Assembly (NCBI GenBank): GCA_012511645.1
Contig: JAAZFP010000069.1
Coordinates: 1 to 30,244, forward strand
Direction of reading: 5' to 3'
Source of the DNA: Microbacteriaceae bacterium
Lineage (GTDB): Bacteria; Actinomycetota; Actinomycetes; Actinomycetales; Microbacteriaceae
DNA length: 30,244 bases
Below the pieces are notes generated by a model that was not told where the DNA came from, did not search any database, and was given only the letters and a program-made list of their open reading frames with translations. Below are positions 23,213 to 30,244 of this stretch, in pieces. The position numbers were made by a program, and so were the translations under genes. How positions within the stretch are numbered: position 1 is the first letter of the stretch; the number at the start of each line of letters is the position of its first letter.

Positions 23213-24667
23213 TCACTCGTCGCGGCTGATCACGTCGATCGCGCCGGTCTGCGGGTCTGGTTCGAGCCCGGCGAGCTTCGCCGGCTGCAGAATGTCTGCG
23301 AGTTGTGCCTCGTCAAGCAGCCCGTGGGCAATCACCAGGTCCGAGACACGCTCGTTCGTGGCGAGCGCCTCTTTTGCGAGCTTCGCCGCAGCGGCGTAGC
23401 CGATGACCGGGGCAAGCGCCGTGATGACGGTCACTGAGCGTGACACCATGTCCTCAAGTCGGTCTTCGTTTGCTGTGATGCCGTCGACACAGTTCACCCG
23501 CAGGGTCGTGCAAGCGCGCTCAAGCCAGGTGATCGACTGGAACAGCGAGTGAGCAATGATCGGCTCAAACGCGGTGAGCTGTAGCTGTCCTGCCTCGACT
23601 GCCATCGACACGGTCACGTCAGAGCCGGCGACCGCGTAGGCCACCTGAGACACTGCCTCTGGGATGACAGGGTTCACCTTGCCCGGCATGATCGACGAGC
23701 CCGCCTGGCGCGGCGGCAGGTTGATTTCGCCGAGGCCCGCCTGCGGCCCTGACGAGAGCAGGCGCAGATCGTTTGAAATCTTCGAGAGCTTCAGCGCGCT
23801 GCGCTTGAGGGCACCAGAGAACGTGATGAACACACCGGTATCGCTGGTCGACTCGATCAGGTCACCCGCGCTCACGAGGTTCAAACCGGTGATGTCGCGA
23901 AGGTGACGCACCACAGCCTGGCGATAGCCCTTCGGCGCGTTAATACCAGTGCCAATCGCGGTCGCCCCCATGTTGACCTCACCAAGCAGGGTCACCGCCT
24001 CGCGCAGGCGATCGATGTCTTCACGCAGCGTCACCGCAAACGCGGTGAACTCCTGGCCCAGCGTCATCGGCACAGCGTCCTGCAGCTGGGTGCGACCGAC
24101 CTTGATAATGTGCGCGAACTCCCGCCCCTTGCGTGCGAAGGCGTCGGCAAGCAGCGCGAGCTCTTCGAGCAGGCTGGTCAGCGAGAACGCGAGCGCGATC
24201 TTGATTGCGGTCGGGTAGGTGTCGTTGGTCGACTGGCTGTGGTTCGTATGGTCGTTGGGATTGATGAAGTCATAGTCACCCTTCTGGTGCCCGGCGAGCT
24301 CAAGCGCCCGGTTCGTGATGACCTCGTTCACGTTCATGTTGGTTGAGGTGCCAGCGCCGCCCTGCACGACACCAACCACGAACTGGTCGAGCAGCATGCC
24401 GGTCTTCACCTCTTCACAGGCACGGTCGATGAGGGTCGCACGCTGCTCGTCAAGTGCCCCAATCTCGAGGTTCGCGCGAACTGCAGCTTGCTTCACGCAG
24501 GCAAACGCGCGAATGAAGTCTGGGTAGACCGAGATCGGTCGTCGTGCAATCGGAAAGTTCTCGTGAGCTCTCGCCGTGTGCACCCCCCAATAGGCTGCTG
24601 CGGGAATCTCCACACTGCCGAGCGAGTCGGTTTCTGTGCGAGTCTGGGCAGAGAGAAAATCACTCAA
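23213..24667 (-). CDS. aspA: Aspartate ammonia-lyase
   Basis: Reversibly deaminates L-aspartate to fumarate and ammonia. The 484-aa protein belongs to the fumarase/aspartase superfamily: TETDSLGSVEIPAAAYWGVHT (11-31), GGAGTSTNMNVNEVITNRA (103-121), NPNDHTNHSQSTNDTYPTA (136-154) and the mobile catalytic loop GSSIMPGKVNP (323-333). LSKISNDLRLLSSGPQAGLGE (about 294-314) and AIGTGINAPKGY point to aspartase more than class II fumarase, though fumarase activity cannot be fully excluded. TTG at 24667 is the only credible start; GGAG lies about 10 nt upstream, inside a 6-2-6 palindrome. It follows the MFS gene after 89 bp and converges on the FAH gene. Confidence 0.9.
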   Translation of the reverse strand: MSDFLSAQTRTETDSLGSVEIPAAAYWGVHTARAHENFPIARRPISVYPDFIRAFACVKQAAVRANLEIGALDEQRATLIDRACEEVKTGMLLDQFVVGVVQGGAGTSTNMNVNEVITNRALELAGHQKGDYDFINPNDHTNHSQSTNDTYPTAIKIALAFSLTSLLEELALLADAFARKGREFAHIIKVGRTQLQDAVPMTLGQEFTAFAVTLREDIDRLREAVTLLGEVNMGATAIGTGINAPKGYRQAVVRHLRDITGLNLVSAGDLIESTSDTGVFITFSGALKRSALKLSKISNDLRLLSSGPQAGLGEINLPPRQAGSSIMPGKVNPVIPEAVSQVAYAVAGSDVTVSMAVEAGQLQLTAFEPIIAHSLFQSITWLERACTTLRVNCVDGITANEDRLEDMVSRSVTVITALAPVIGYAAAAKLAKEALATNERVSDLVIAHGLLDEAQLADILQPAKLAGLEPDPQTGAIDVISRDE

Positions 24668-24671
24668 GACG

Positions 24672-24685
24672 TATCGGCTCCGATA
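24672..24685. promoter_or_regulatory. Palindrome TATCGG-CT-CCGATA over the aspA ribosome-binding region
   Basis: Perfect 6-bp arms with a 2-bp centre, ending 5 bases before the TTG start and covering the GGAG that would serve as ribosome-binding site. It could be a repressor operator or a small leader hairpin controlling aspA translation. Confidence 0.45.
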
Positions 24686-24756
24686 TAGATTTCATCGCGG
24701 CTCACACCGCTGTGGGTAGGGCTCTAGCCTAGCCGTCTTGCGCCGTTCCCGCAGGG

Positions 24757-26241
24757 TTATCGGGTGTGACCTGCGGCGTCATCCAGGCCGTCATCCGGGT
24801 CACCGTCGAGATCGTCACCGAGGGTCTCATCGATGAGAGAAATCGGCCCGGTCAGGCCCTCGCTCAGCGGCCCACTTTGCGGCGCCGAACTCGGTTCTGA
24901 CAAAATCACCGGGCTTCGCCGCAGCACGCTGAGCGGTGCCGTGAGCGTCTCGCTCTGGGCGCCCGGATCATCGTCGAGACCGGGCTTGCCAGCGTGGGTC
25001 ACGGTGACCGTTCTGCCGGGGCCGACGTGCACGCGCAACTTGCGGCCCACGATGAGCCAGCCGATGCCGACCGCGAAGGCGATGAGGCCTGCCGCTGCGG
25101 CGACCCCGAGGCTCCACCGTGGGCCGAACACGTCTGCAACGGCGCCAACCACCGGTGCACCGATTGGCGTGCCGCCCATCAACACCGCGAAATACAGCGA
25201 GAGCACCCGCCCGCGCACATTCGGGTCGGTCGTGGTCTGCACGAAGCCGTTTGCGGTGGAGAGCAACGTCGCCGTGCTAAACCCGATGAAAACGAGCACT
25301 GCCGCAAACGTCCAAAACGTCGGCATCATTGCTGCGAGCAAACTTGCCAGCCCGAACCCGGCCGCGGCGAGCACCACCGCACGAAAGCGGGCAGCGGGGC
25401 GCCTGGCGACGAGCAGCGCACCGGCGAGCGATCCGATCGCAAGCACCGATGACAGCAAACCGTACTCCCCTGCCCCACGACCAAACTCCACCGCCATCGT
25501 CGACGAATAGACGGGAAAGTTCATACCGAAGGCGCCGATCACGAACACCATGATGAAGATGACCAGCAGATCGCGCCGCTTCACGACATACCGGAAACCG
25601 GCAAGCAGCTGAGCGCCTCGCCCCTCAGCACCGGCTCTCGCCAGGTGGTTCACTCGCGGCGTACGAATCAGCCACAGCGCGATGAGCATCGCCACAAACG
25701 ATGCGGCGTTGATGAGAAAGACCCAACCCGACCCGACGATGGCGATGAGCACACCAGCGACCGCGGGGCCGATGAGCCTTGCCGAGTTGAAGGAGGCAGA
25801 GTTCAACGCAACCGCATTCGACAGATTCTCAGCGCCCACGAGATCTGACACGAAGGCCTGACGCGCAGGTGTGTCAAACGCGTTGACCACACCGAGCGCG
25901 AGCGCAAACGCATACAGCTGCCACAGTTCAGCCTGACCCGACACCAGCAAGGCACCAAGCGCAAGTGCGAGCAGCATCAACAGTGACTGCGTCACCATGA
26001 GCACCCGCCTGCGATCAAACCGGTCAGCGACCGTGCCACTCAGGGGCACGAGCAACAGCTGCGGACCAAACTGCAGTGCCATCGTAATGCCCACGGCTAT
26101 CGCATCGTTGTCGGTCAGCTCAGTCAGCACCACCCAGCTCTGGGCGGTGGCCTGCATCCACGCACCAACATTCGACACCAACGCGCCGATGAACCAGATG
26201 CGGTAGTTGCGCATCCGCAGCGAGCGGAACATGGAGGCCAC
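24757..26241 (-). CDS. MFS transporter (DHA3/enterobactin-exporter-like)
   Basis: A 494-aa major facilitator protein with about 12 hydrophobic helices, probably an exporter of a drug or small metabolite. MFRSLRMRNYRIWFIGALVSNVGAWMQATAQSW at the N-terminus is the hallmark of the MFS_3 branch; the cytoplasmic loop 2-3 reads GTVADRFDRRRVLM, and the STANGFVQTTTDPNVRGRVLSLY stretch (about 325-348) is also conserved. A hydrophilic C-terminal extension of roughly 90 residues, ending in an Asp-rich tail (LGDDLDGDPDDGLDDAAG), is longer than usual. The GTG at 26241 begins 1 nt after the htpX stop with GGGAGG 11 nt upstream, so the genes are probably cotranscribed. Substrate unknown. Confidence 0.9.
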   Translation of the reverse strand: MASMFRSLRMRNYRIWFIGALVSNVGAWMQATAQSWVVLTELTDNDAIAVGITMALQFGPQLLLVPLSGTVADRFDRRRVLMVTQSLLMLLALALGALLVSGQAELWQLYAFALALGVVNAFDTPARQAFVSDLVGAENLSNAVALNSASFNSARLIGPAVAGVLIAIVGSGWVFLINAASFVAMLIALWLIRTPRVNHLARAGAEGRGAQLLAGFRYVVKRRDLLVIFIMVFVIGAFGMNFPVYSSTMAVEFGRGAGEYGLLSSVLAIGSLAGALLVARRPAARFRAVVLAAAGFGLASLLAAMMPTFWTFAAVLVFIGFSTATLLSTANGFVQTTTDPNVRGRVLSLYFAVLMGGTPIGAPVVGAVADVFGPRWSLGVAAAAGLIAFAVGIGWLIVGRKLRVHVGPGRTVTVTHAGKPGLDDDPGAQSETLTAPLSVLRRSPVILSEPSSAPQSGPLSEGLTGPISLIDETLGDDLDGDPDDGLDDAAGHTR

Positions 26242-26242
26242 G

Positions 26243-27109
26243 TTAGAACGAGCCTCCCATCTTCAGCAGACGACGAATACGATCAGGGATCGGTGGGTGC
26301 GTCGCGAAGAGTCGCTGCATCATGCCAGGCTTCAGCGGATCCGCGATCCACAGGTGCGCCATGCTGCTGTTCTGTCGCTGTAGCGGACGACCGTACTCGC
26401 TCAGCTTGTGCAGCGCGCTGGCAAGGGCCTCAGGGTGCCGGGTCGTCATGGCGCCAGTGGCATCCGCGAGATATTCACGCTGTCGCGATACCGCGAGTTG
26501 CACGAGCGACGCAACCAGCGGCGCCACCAACATGGCCACCAAACCAAACACCAGCACCACCGGGTTGCTGTTGTTGCGCCCAAAGAACGCGAATCGAATA
26601 AGCATGTCGGCGATCATGCCGACGGCCACTACGAGGCCATAGACAATCATCGAAACCCGAATATCGTAGTTGCGCACGTGGCCGAGCTCGTGTGCCATGA
26701 CGCCTTCGAGCTCGGCATCGGTCATGATGTCGAGCAGCCCCGTGGTTGCCGCAACCATGGCGTGCTCGGGGTCGCGCCCGGTCGCAAATGCGTTGGGCGC
26801 GGGGTCTTGCACGATATAGACCTCGGGCATCGGCGTGCCGGTCGTGATCGAGAGGTTCTCAACGATGCGATAGAGACGAGGGTTGTCGGCCTCGGTGATG
26901 CGCTGCGCACCACTCATCGAAATGGCCTGCTTGCCCGCCAAAAAATATTGGAAGAGTGCGTAGCCGCCTGCAAACACCAGCACCCAGATCACGATCGCAG
27001 ACGAGCCATAGATCGCCGAGGCAAGCCAGCCAAGCCCTGCGATGATCGCAATAAAAAGCAGGATAATGAGAACGCTGTTGACCTTGTTGCGCCGAATCGC
27101 GCGGTACAC
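26243..27109 (-). CDS. htpX: M48-family membrane metalloprotease HtpX
   Basis: Zinc metallopeptidase that degrades damaged membrane proteins; active site faces the cytoplasm. The 288-aa product has two N-terminal helices (about 12-32 and 36-57), a conserved PMPEVYIVQDPAPNAFATGRDP stretch (93-114), the catalytic HELGH (140-144), two further helices (about 152-172 and 184-206) and the third zinc ligand Glu212 in SRQREYLADATGA. The ending RLFATHPPIPDRIRRLLKM is typical. The GTG at 27109 is preceded by AGGAGG at 4-5 nt. It lies 12 bp after lemA, a pairing seen in many bacteria, and 1 bp before the MFS gene. Confidence 0.97.
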   Translation of the reverse strand: MYRAIRRNKVNSVLIILLFIAIIAGLGWLASAIYGSSAIVIWVLVFAGGYALFQYFLAGKQAISMSGAQRITEADNPRLYRIVENLSITTGTPMPEVYIVQDPAPNAFATGRDPEHAMVAATTGLLDIMTDAELEGVMAHELGHVRNYDIRVSMIVYGLVVAVGMIADMLIRFAFFGRNNSNPVVLVFGLVAMLVAPLVASLVQLAVSRQREYLADATGAMTTRHPEALASALHKLSEYGRPLQRQNSSMAHLWIADPLKPGMMQRLFATHPPIPDRIRRLLKMGGSF

Positions 27110-27121
27110 GCTGCCTCCTGC

Positions 27122-27679
27122 TTAGAACTGAATGCGCGGCGGCTCTGAGATTGCCGCGATGTCATCGACCTCAAAGAACTCACGAGCGGTGAAACCAAAC
27201 ATTTTCGCGAAGAGGTTGTTCGGGAAAATCTGCAGCTTCGTGTTGTATTCACGAACACCACCGTTATAGAACCGACGCGCTGCTTGTATCTTGTTCTCGG
27301 TATCGACGAGCTCGCTCTGCAGCTGCAAGAAGTTCTGGCTCGCCTGCAATTGCGGGTAGGCCTCTGCGACCGCGAAGATGCTCTTCAGTGCCTGCTGCAT
27401 GTGGTTTTCGGCAACGGCTGCCTCAGCCGGTGACTGCGCCGAAATCGTTTCAGCACGCGCCTGCGTGACCGCTTCGAACACGCCCTTCTCGTGTGCCGCG
27501 TAACCCTTCACCGCTTCAACGATGTTTGGCAGCAGGTCAGCACGTCTCTTGAGCTGCACCGTAATATCGCTCCACGCCTCGTCGACCCGAACCCGCAGGG
27601 TAACGAGGGAGTTGTAGGTCACCCAGACATAAATGCCAATGAGGGCGACGATGCCGATGATGATGAGGGCAGTGAGCAT
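27122..27679 (-). CDS. lemA: LemA family protein
   Basis: A 185-aa membrane-anchored protein: an N-terminal helix (about 2-22) and then a mostly helical bundle on the outer or cytoplasmic side. The conserved VDEAWSDITVQLKRRADLLPNIVEAVKGYAAHE stretch (about 33-65), the ENKIQAARRFYNGGVREYN segment and the F-F-E-V ending before a short tail are diagnostic. Its role is undefined, but lemA is commonly followed by htpX, as here (12-bp gap), suggesting a membrane-quality or stress function. The ATG at 27679 is preferred over the TTG two codons earlier; there is no ribosome-binding site, and TAAGAT lies 6 nt upstream, suggesting leaderless translation. Confidence 0.95.
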   Translation of the reverse strand: MLTALIIIGIVALIGIYVWVTYNSLVTLRVRVDEAWSDITVQLKRRADLLPNIVEAVKGYAAHEKGVFEAVTQARAETISAQSPAEAAVAENHMQQALKSIFAVAEAYPQLQASQNFLQLQSELVDTENKIQAARRFYNGGVREYNTKLQIFPNNLFAKMFGFTAREFFEVDDIAAISEPPRIQF

Positions 27680-27685
27680 GGCCAA

Positions 27686-27691
27686 ATCTTA
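27686..27691 (-). promoter_or_regulatory. Candidate -10 box (TAAGAT) for leaderless lemA-htpX transcript
   Basis: TAAGAT (TAnnnT) followed by six bases (TTGGCC) and the ATG of lemA, with no Shine-Dalgarno. A 5-bp stem (TCTCG/CGAGA, 27696-27709) lies just upstream. No -35 match was found at the normal spacing. Confidence 0.4.
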
Positions 27692-27730
27692 TCGTTCTCG
27701 CTTACGAGATCGCTGGGAAAGCCGGTCTTC

Positions 27731-29035
27731 TCAGTCGCCGAGCACTCGTCTCAGGTAGTCGTTTGCAAAGATGCGATCGGGGTCGAGACGATCACGCAGC
27801 GACACGAAATCATCAAACTTCGCGTAGGTTGTGCGGAGGTCGTCGGCACGCATCGTGTGCATCTTGCCCCAGTGCGGCCGACCATCGTGCGCGCGAAAAA
27901 GCGCCTCAACCTCGCGAAAATACTCGTGGTCGCGGTCTCGCCAGTAGCGGTGCACCGCGATATAGCCGCTCTGCCTGCCGCTCGCGGTCGAGAGCCAGAG
28001 TTCGTCGGCCCGCGCCGCGCGCACCTCGACAGGAAAAGACACCCGAAAACGTTTGCGCTCGATGAGGTGCTGCAGCTCACGCATCACCTCAGGGATCGTC
28101 TCAAACGGCAGCGCATACTCCATCTCACGAAATCGAACCCGCCGATTTGTCACGAACACCCGATGCGATTCATCGCTGTACGTGCGGCGGCTCGAGACTG
28201 AGGCAATCGCCCGATTGATGGCGGGGGTCGTGCTGGGCACCAGCCCTTCAAATCCCACCACCGCGCCAAGCATGACGTTGTTCATGAGCTCTTCGTCAAG
28301 CACTCGCGACAGGGCGCTCAGCGGCTGCTTATCCTCACCAATCGGCAATCGCGTGTTCGTCTTGGTGCGCGTGCTCGCCGTGTGCGGAAACCAGTAGAAC
28401 TCAAAATGGTCAGCCTGCTCATTGCGCTCAGCGTAGGTGCGCAGCACCTCATCGAGCTGCGCGGGCGCCTCAACCGCACGAAGCACAAACCTCGGTACGC
28501 ACTGCACCGTGACCGTCAGCAGCACGCCCAGAGCCCCCAACCCGAGCTGTACTGCGGGCAACAGGTCTGCGTTTTCGTGTGCGTTCACCGTGAGCACATC
28601 ACCGGTGCCGGTGAGCAGTGTGGCTCCCACGATGCGCGTCGCCAAGCCACCAAACTGCAGGCCCGTGCCGTGAGTGCCGGTCGAGGTTGCGCCAGAAATG
28701 GTCTGACGGTCGATGTCGCCCATGTTTTCGAGCGCAAGCCCCAGCGGGTTCAGGATCGCGGGCAGCTCCCAGAGGTGTGTGCCGGCCCACAGCGTCACCT
28801 GCCCACGTTCCAGATCGACATCGACGAGCCCACGCAGGCGCTCCATGCTGAGCCGAATGCCATCGGTTGCGCCGATCGCGGTGAAGCTGTGAGACGCGCC
28901 GATCGGCTTCACCGTGTGGCCGGTCTCACGCGCGCGCTCGATCGTGCGCACGGCCTGCGCGACGCTGCGGGGCGCGAGGTCAAGCACTGGACGCGATGAT
29001 TCGGTGCGGGCCCAGTTGCGCCACTGCTTGCTCAT
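27731..29035 (-). CDS. FAD-linked sugar-lactone oxidase (D-arabinono/L-gulono-1,4-lactone oxidase family)
   Basis: A 434-aa vanillyl-alcohol-oxidase-type flavoprotein. The FAD domain opens with VKPIGASHSFTAIGATDGI (42-60); His49 in GASHSF is at the position where related enzymes bind FAD covalently. GAVVGFEGL, VSFPVEVRAARADE and the C-terminal RPHWGKMHT (HWGK motif) place it in the ALO family. Actinobacterial relatives oxidise sugar-1,4-lactones or alditols, but the substrate here is not fixed. I chose the ATG at 29035, which overlaps the preceding stop as ATGA; an earlier in-frame start adds three residues within the upstream gene. It is coupled to the PLP-type aldolase/deaminase gene, an arrangement I recall from other actinobacteria. 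Confidence 0.9.
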   Translation of the reverse strand: MSKQWRNWARTESSRPVLDLAPRSVAQAVRTIERARETGHTVKPIGASHSFTAIGATDGIRLSMERLRGLVDVDLERGQVTLWAGTHLWELPAILNPLGLALENMGDIDRQTISGATSTGTHGTGLQFGGLATRIVGATLLTGTGDVLTVNAHENADLLPAVQLGLGALGVLLTVTVQCVPRFVLRAVEAPAQLDEVLRTYAERNEQADHFEFYWFPHTASTRTKTNTRLPIGEDKQPLSALSRVLDEELMNNVMLGAVVGFEGLVPSTTPAINRAIASVSSRRTYSDESHRVFVTNRRVRFREMEYALPFETIPEVMRELQHLIERKRFRVSFPVEVRAARADELWLSTASGRQSGYIAVHRYWRDRDHEYFREVEALFRAHDGRPHWGKMHTMRADDLRTTYAKFDDFVSLRDRLDPDRIFANDYLRRVLGD

Positions 29036-30244
29036 AAAAAGCACTTCCCTTCTCCGCGGTAGCTGAGCATCGGTTGCCCAGCCGCAGCCGCTGACTGCCG
29101 CGATGGGGTGCTGGTTGCCACGGTACGAACAGGGATCACCTGGTTCGTGTGTTCCATCGGCTCACCAGACTTGGTGTGCCGCATCCAGACCCGATCACCC
29201 ACACGCATCGATGCCGCAGCACTGCCGATCAGCGGAGTCTGCACCTCTCCGGCGCCCTCGCGCCCCGAGTAGCGAAGCCCGACTGGCCACACCGGCTGCG
29301 GCAACCGGTCAGTGCCGGCGACCCCCGATGCGATCCAGCCGCCACCGAGTGCGGTCACGGTGGTGGGGTTCGGTCGTCGCACGATGTCGAGCGCAAACGC
29401 CACGGCGGGCGCAGGAGTGAAAGCCCGATAGTTGTCAAACAGGTGAGGGCCAAACAGCCCGCTCCCTGCCGCAATCTCGGTGATGGCCGACTCGGCTGCG
29501 GTCCGTTCAATGGAGCCCGTGCCACCACCGTTCACAAACTCAAGCTCGGCAATCGACCGAACGCGCGAGACCGCGTCCGCCCGGCGCTCCGCAAGCTCTG
29601 CGGCGCTCTGGCGCTGCACTGCTCGCATCAACATCCCTTTCGCCGGCTTGCCAACGGGTTGATCCCCGACCCCTGCAATCTGCGACTCGTACGACATGAT
29701 GCCGACCAGCTGGAACCCTGCGCGCTGCAGCACCCGCTCGGCAAGCCTCCGCAGTGCGGCAGGTTCGTGCACGGGCGAGCGCAATGCACCGATCTCTCCC
29801 AGCAACTTCGACTGCCACGAGGCGTCGAAGTCAAGGCACAGGCGAATCGGCGCCCGTCGCGAGGGCGCGATCACACTGTCGATGAGGTCGAGCTGATCGA
29901 TGCTGTCGATCATGACCGTCACGCGACTCGCGGCGTGAGCGTCGTTGCCAAGGGCGGCGATGGCCTCGCGGTTCACGCTCGGGTAGGCGACGACGATGTC
30001 GTCGATCGTTTCGCTCAGCCAGATCGCCTCATCGAGCGTATAGGCGAGCACCCCGCGGTACCCGGGCAGGGCAAGCACCGCATCAAGAATCTCTCGCACG
30101 CGGATCGACTTTGAGGCCACCCGAATGGTCGTGCCGTTCGCACGACGCGTGAGATCGTGCGCATTGTTCGCGAGCGCTTCGACACTGAGGGCAACCACGG
30201 GCGCGCTAAAATCACGCGTCGCATCGGTGAACGCACCCCAATAC
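29032..30244 (-). CDS. PLP-dependent amino acid deaminase/aldolase-like protein (alanine racemase N-terminal fold); runs off the right edge
   Basis: Type III fold PLP enzyme of the D-threonine aldolase/D-serine dehydratase group; 403 codons are visible and the frame is open to the window end, starting Y-W-G-A-F-T-D-A-T, which matches the family shortly after its N-terminus, so few residues are missing. The PLP lysine is in IRVASKSIR (Lys45 of the visible part). The C-terminal metal/catalytic domain includes RVGDRVWMRHTKSGEPMEH, with the His expected to help bind a metal ion, and ends SYRGEGKCFL. Substrate is unknown: D-amino acid dehydration or beta-hydroxy-D-amino acid aldol cleavage are candidates. 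Overlaps the lactone oxidase start by 4 nt, so the two are translationally coupled. Confidence 0.87.
   Translation of the reverse strand, partial: YWGAFTDATRDFSAPVVALSVEALANNAHDLTRRANGTTIRVASKSIRVREILDAVLALPGYRGVLAYTLDEAIWLSETIDDIVVAYPSVNREAIAALGNDAHAASRVTVMIDSIDQLDLIDSVIAPSRRAPIRLCLDFDASWQSKLLGEIGALRSPVHEPAALRRLAERVLQRAGFQLVGIMSYESQIAGVGDQPVGKPAKGMLMRAVQRQSAAELAERRADAVSRVRSIAELEFVNGGGTGSIERTAAESAITEIAAGSGLFGPHLFDNYRAFTPAPAVAFALDIVRRPNPTTVTALGGGWIASGVAGTDRLPQPVWPVGLRYSGREGAGEVQTPLIGSAAASMRVGDRVWMRHTKSGEPMEHTNQVIPVRTVATSTPSRQSAAAAGQPMLSYRGEGKCFL

Noticed and set aside
1..30244. Mobile elements, defence genes, toxin-antitoxin pairs or prophage genes
   Set aside because: Every long gene has a housekeeping or transport identity and the intergenic gaps are below about 220 bp; no transposase, integrase, terminal repeats or composition break was seen.

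Overview
The window is ordinary-looking chromosomal DNA of a high-GC Gram-positive bacterium. Gene content (IMP dehydrogenase plus a GuaB3 paralogue, DUF3817, SURF1, a THUMP-like methyltransferase, GntR-linked prpDBC, an aldolase/lactone-oxidase pair), GC-rich wobble positions, frequent GTG/TTG starts and several start codons with a TAnnnT box 6-7 nt upstream point to Actinomycetota, most likely Microbacteriaceae (Leucobacter-like; the genus is a guess). No tRNA, rRNA, CRISPR array, insertion sequence, integrase or pseudogene was seen. Both ends cut genes: guaA on the left, an aldolase/deaminase-type gene on the right.

Left block (1-7.6 kb, all minus strand): rarD, then guaB, guaB3, glpD, a SURF1 gene, a DUF3817 gene and guaA. 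From guaB3 onward the genes are packed with ATGA overlaps or gaps of 4-10 nt, so GMP synthesis (IMP to XMP to GMP) is interleaved with glycerol-3-phosphate oxidation and a cytochrome-oxidase assembly factor. Next comes groES (minus), alone and without groEL, under a CIRCE-type HrcA operator and closed by a hairpin. Divergent from it are a DUF4190 membrane protein with its own terminator and a THUMP-like methyltransferase.

Middle block: a four-gene ABC importer operon (lipoprotein, two permeases, ATPase; 14.1 to 10.1 kb, minus) of the polyamine/iron type. It is followed by a methylcitrate-cycle operon on the minus strand, GntR regulator - prpD - prpB - prpC (18.8 to 14.3 kb). The regulator's promoter has a perfect TTGACA box, an apparently leaderless start and two copies of TTTGTATACAT in inverted orientation 52 bp apart, a clear candidate autoregulatory switch. 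An orphan Tat-type PotD-like lipoprotein is transcribed divergently.

Right block (20.2-30.2 kb): an NCS2 purine permease, an FKBP prolyl isomerase, a fumarylacetoacetase-family enzyme (plus strand, its stop codon in the loop of a strong hairpin) and aspartate ammonia-lyase. Then a minus-strand run: aldolase/deaminase-like PLP enzyme - sugar-lactone oxidase - lemA - htpX - MFS exporter. The permease may feed the guaB/guaA pathway, and AspA supplies fumarate to the same central metabolism that methylcitrate-cycle succinate and pyruvate enter.

I found no clearly new multi-gene system. The best leads are the prp operator architecture, the recurrent leaderless-type promoters, the Ser-for-Cys GuaB3, the aldolase-lactone oxidase pair and the mixed purine/respiratory gene string.
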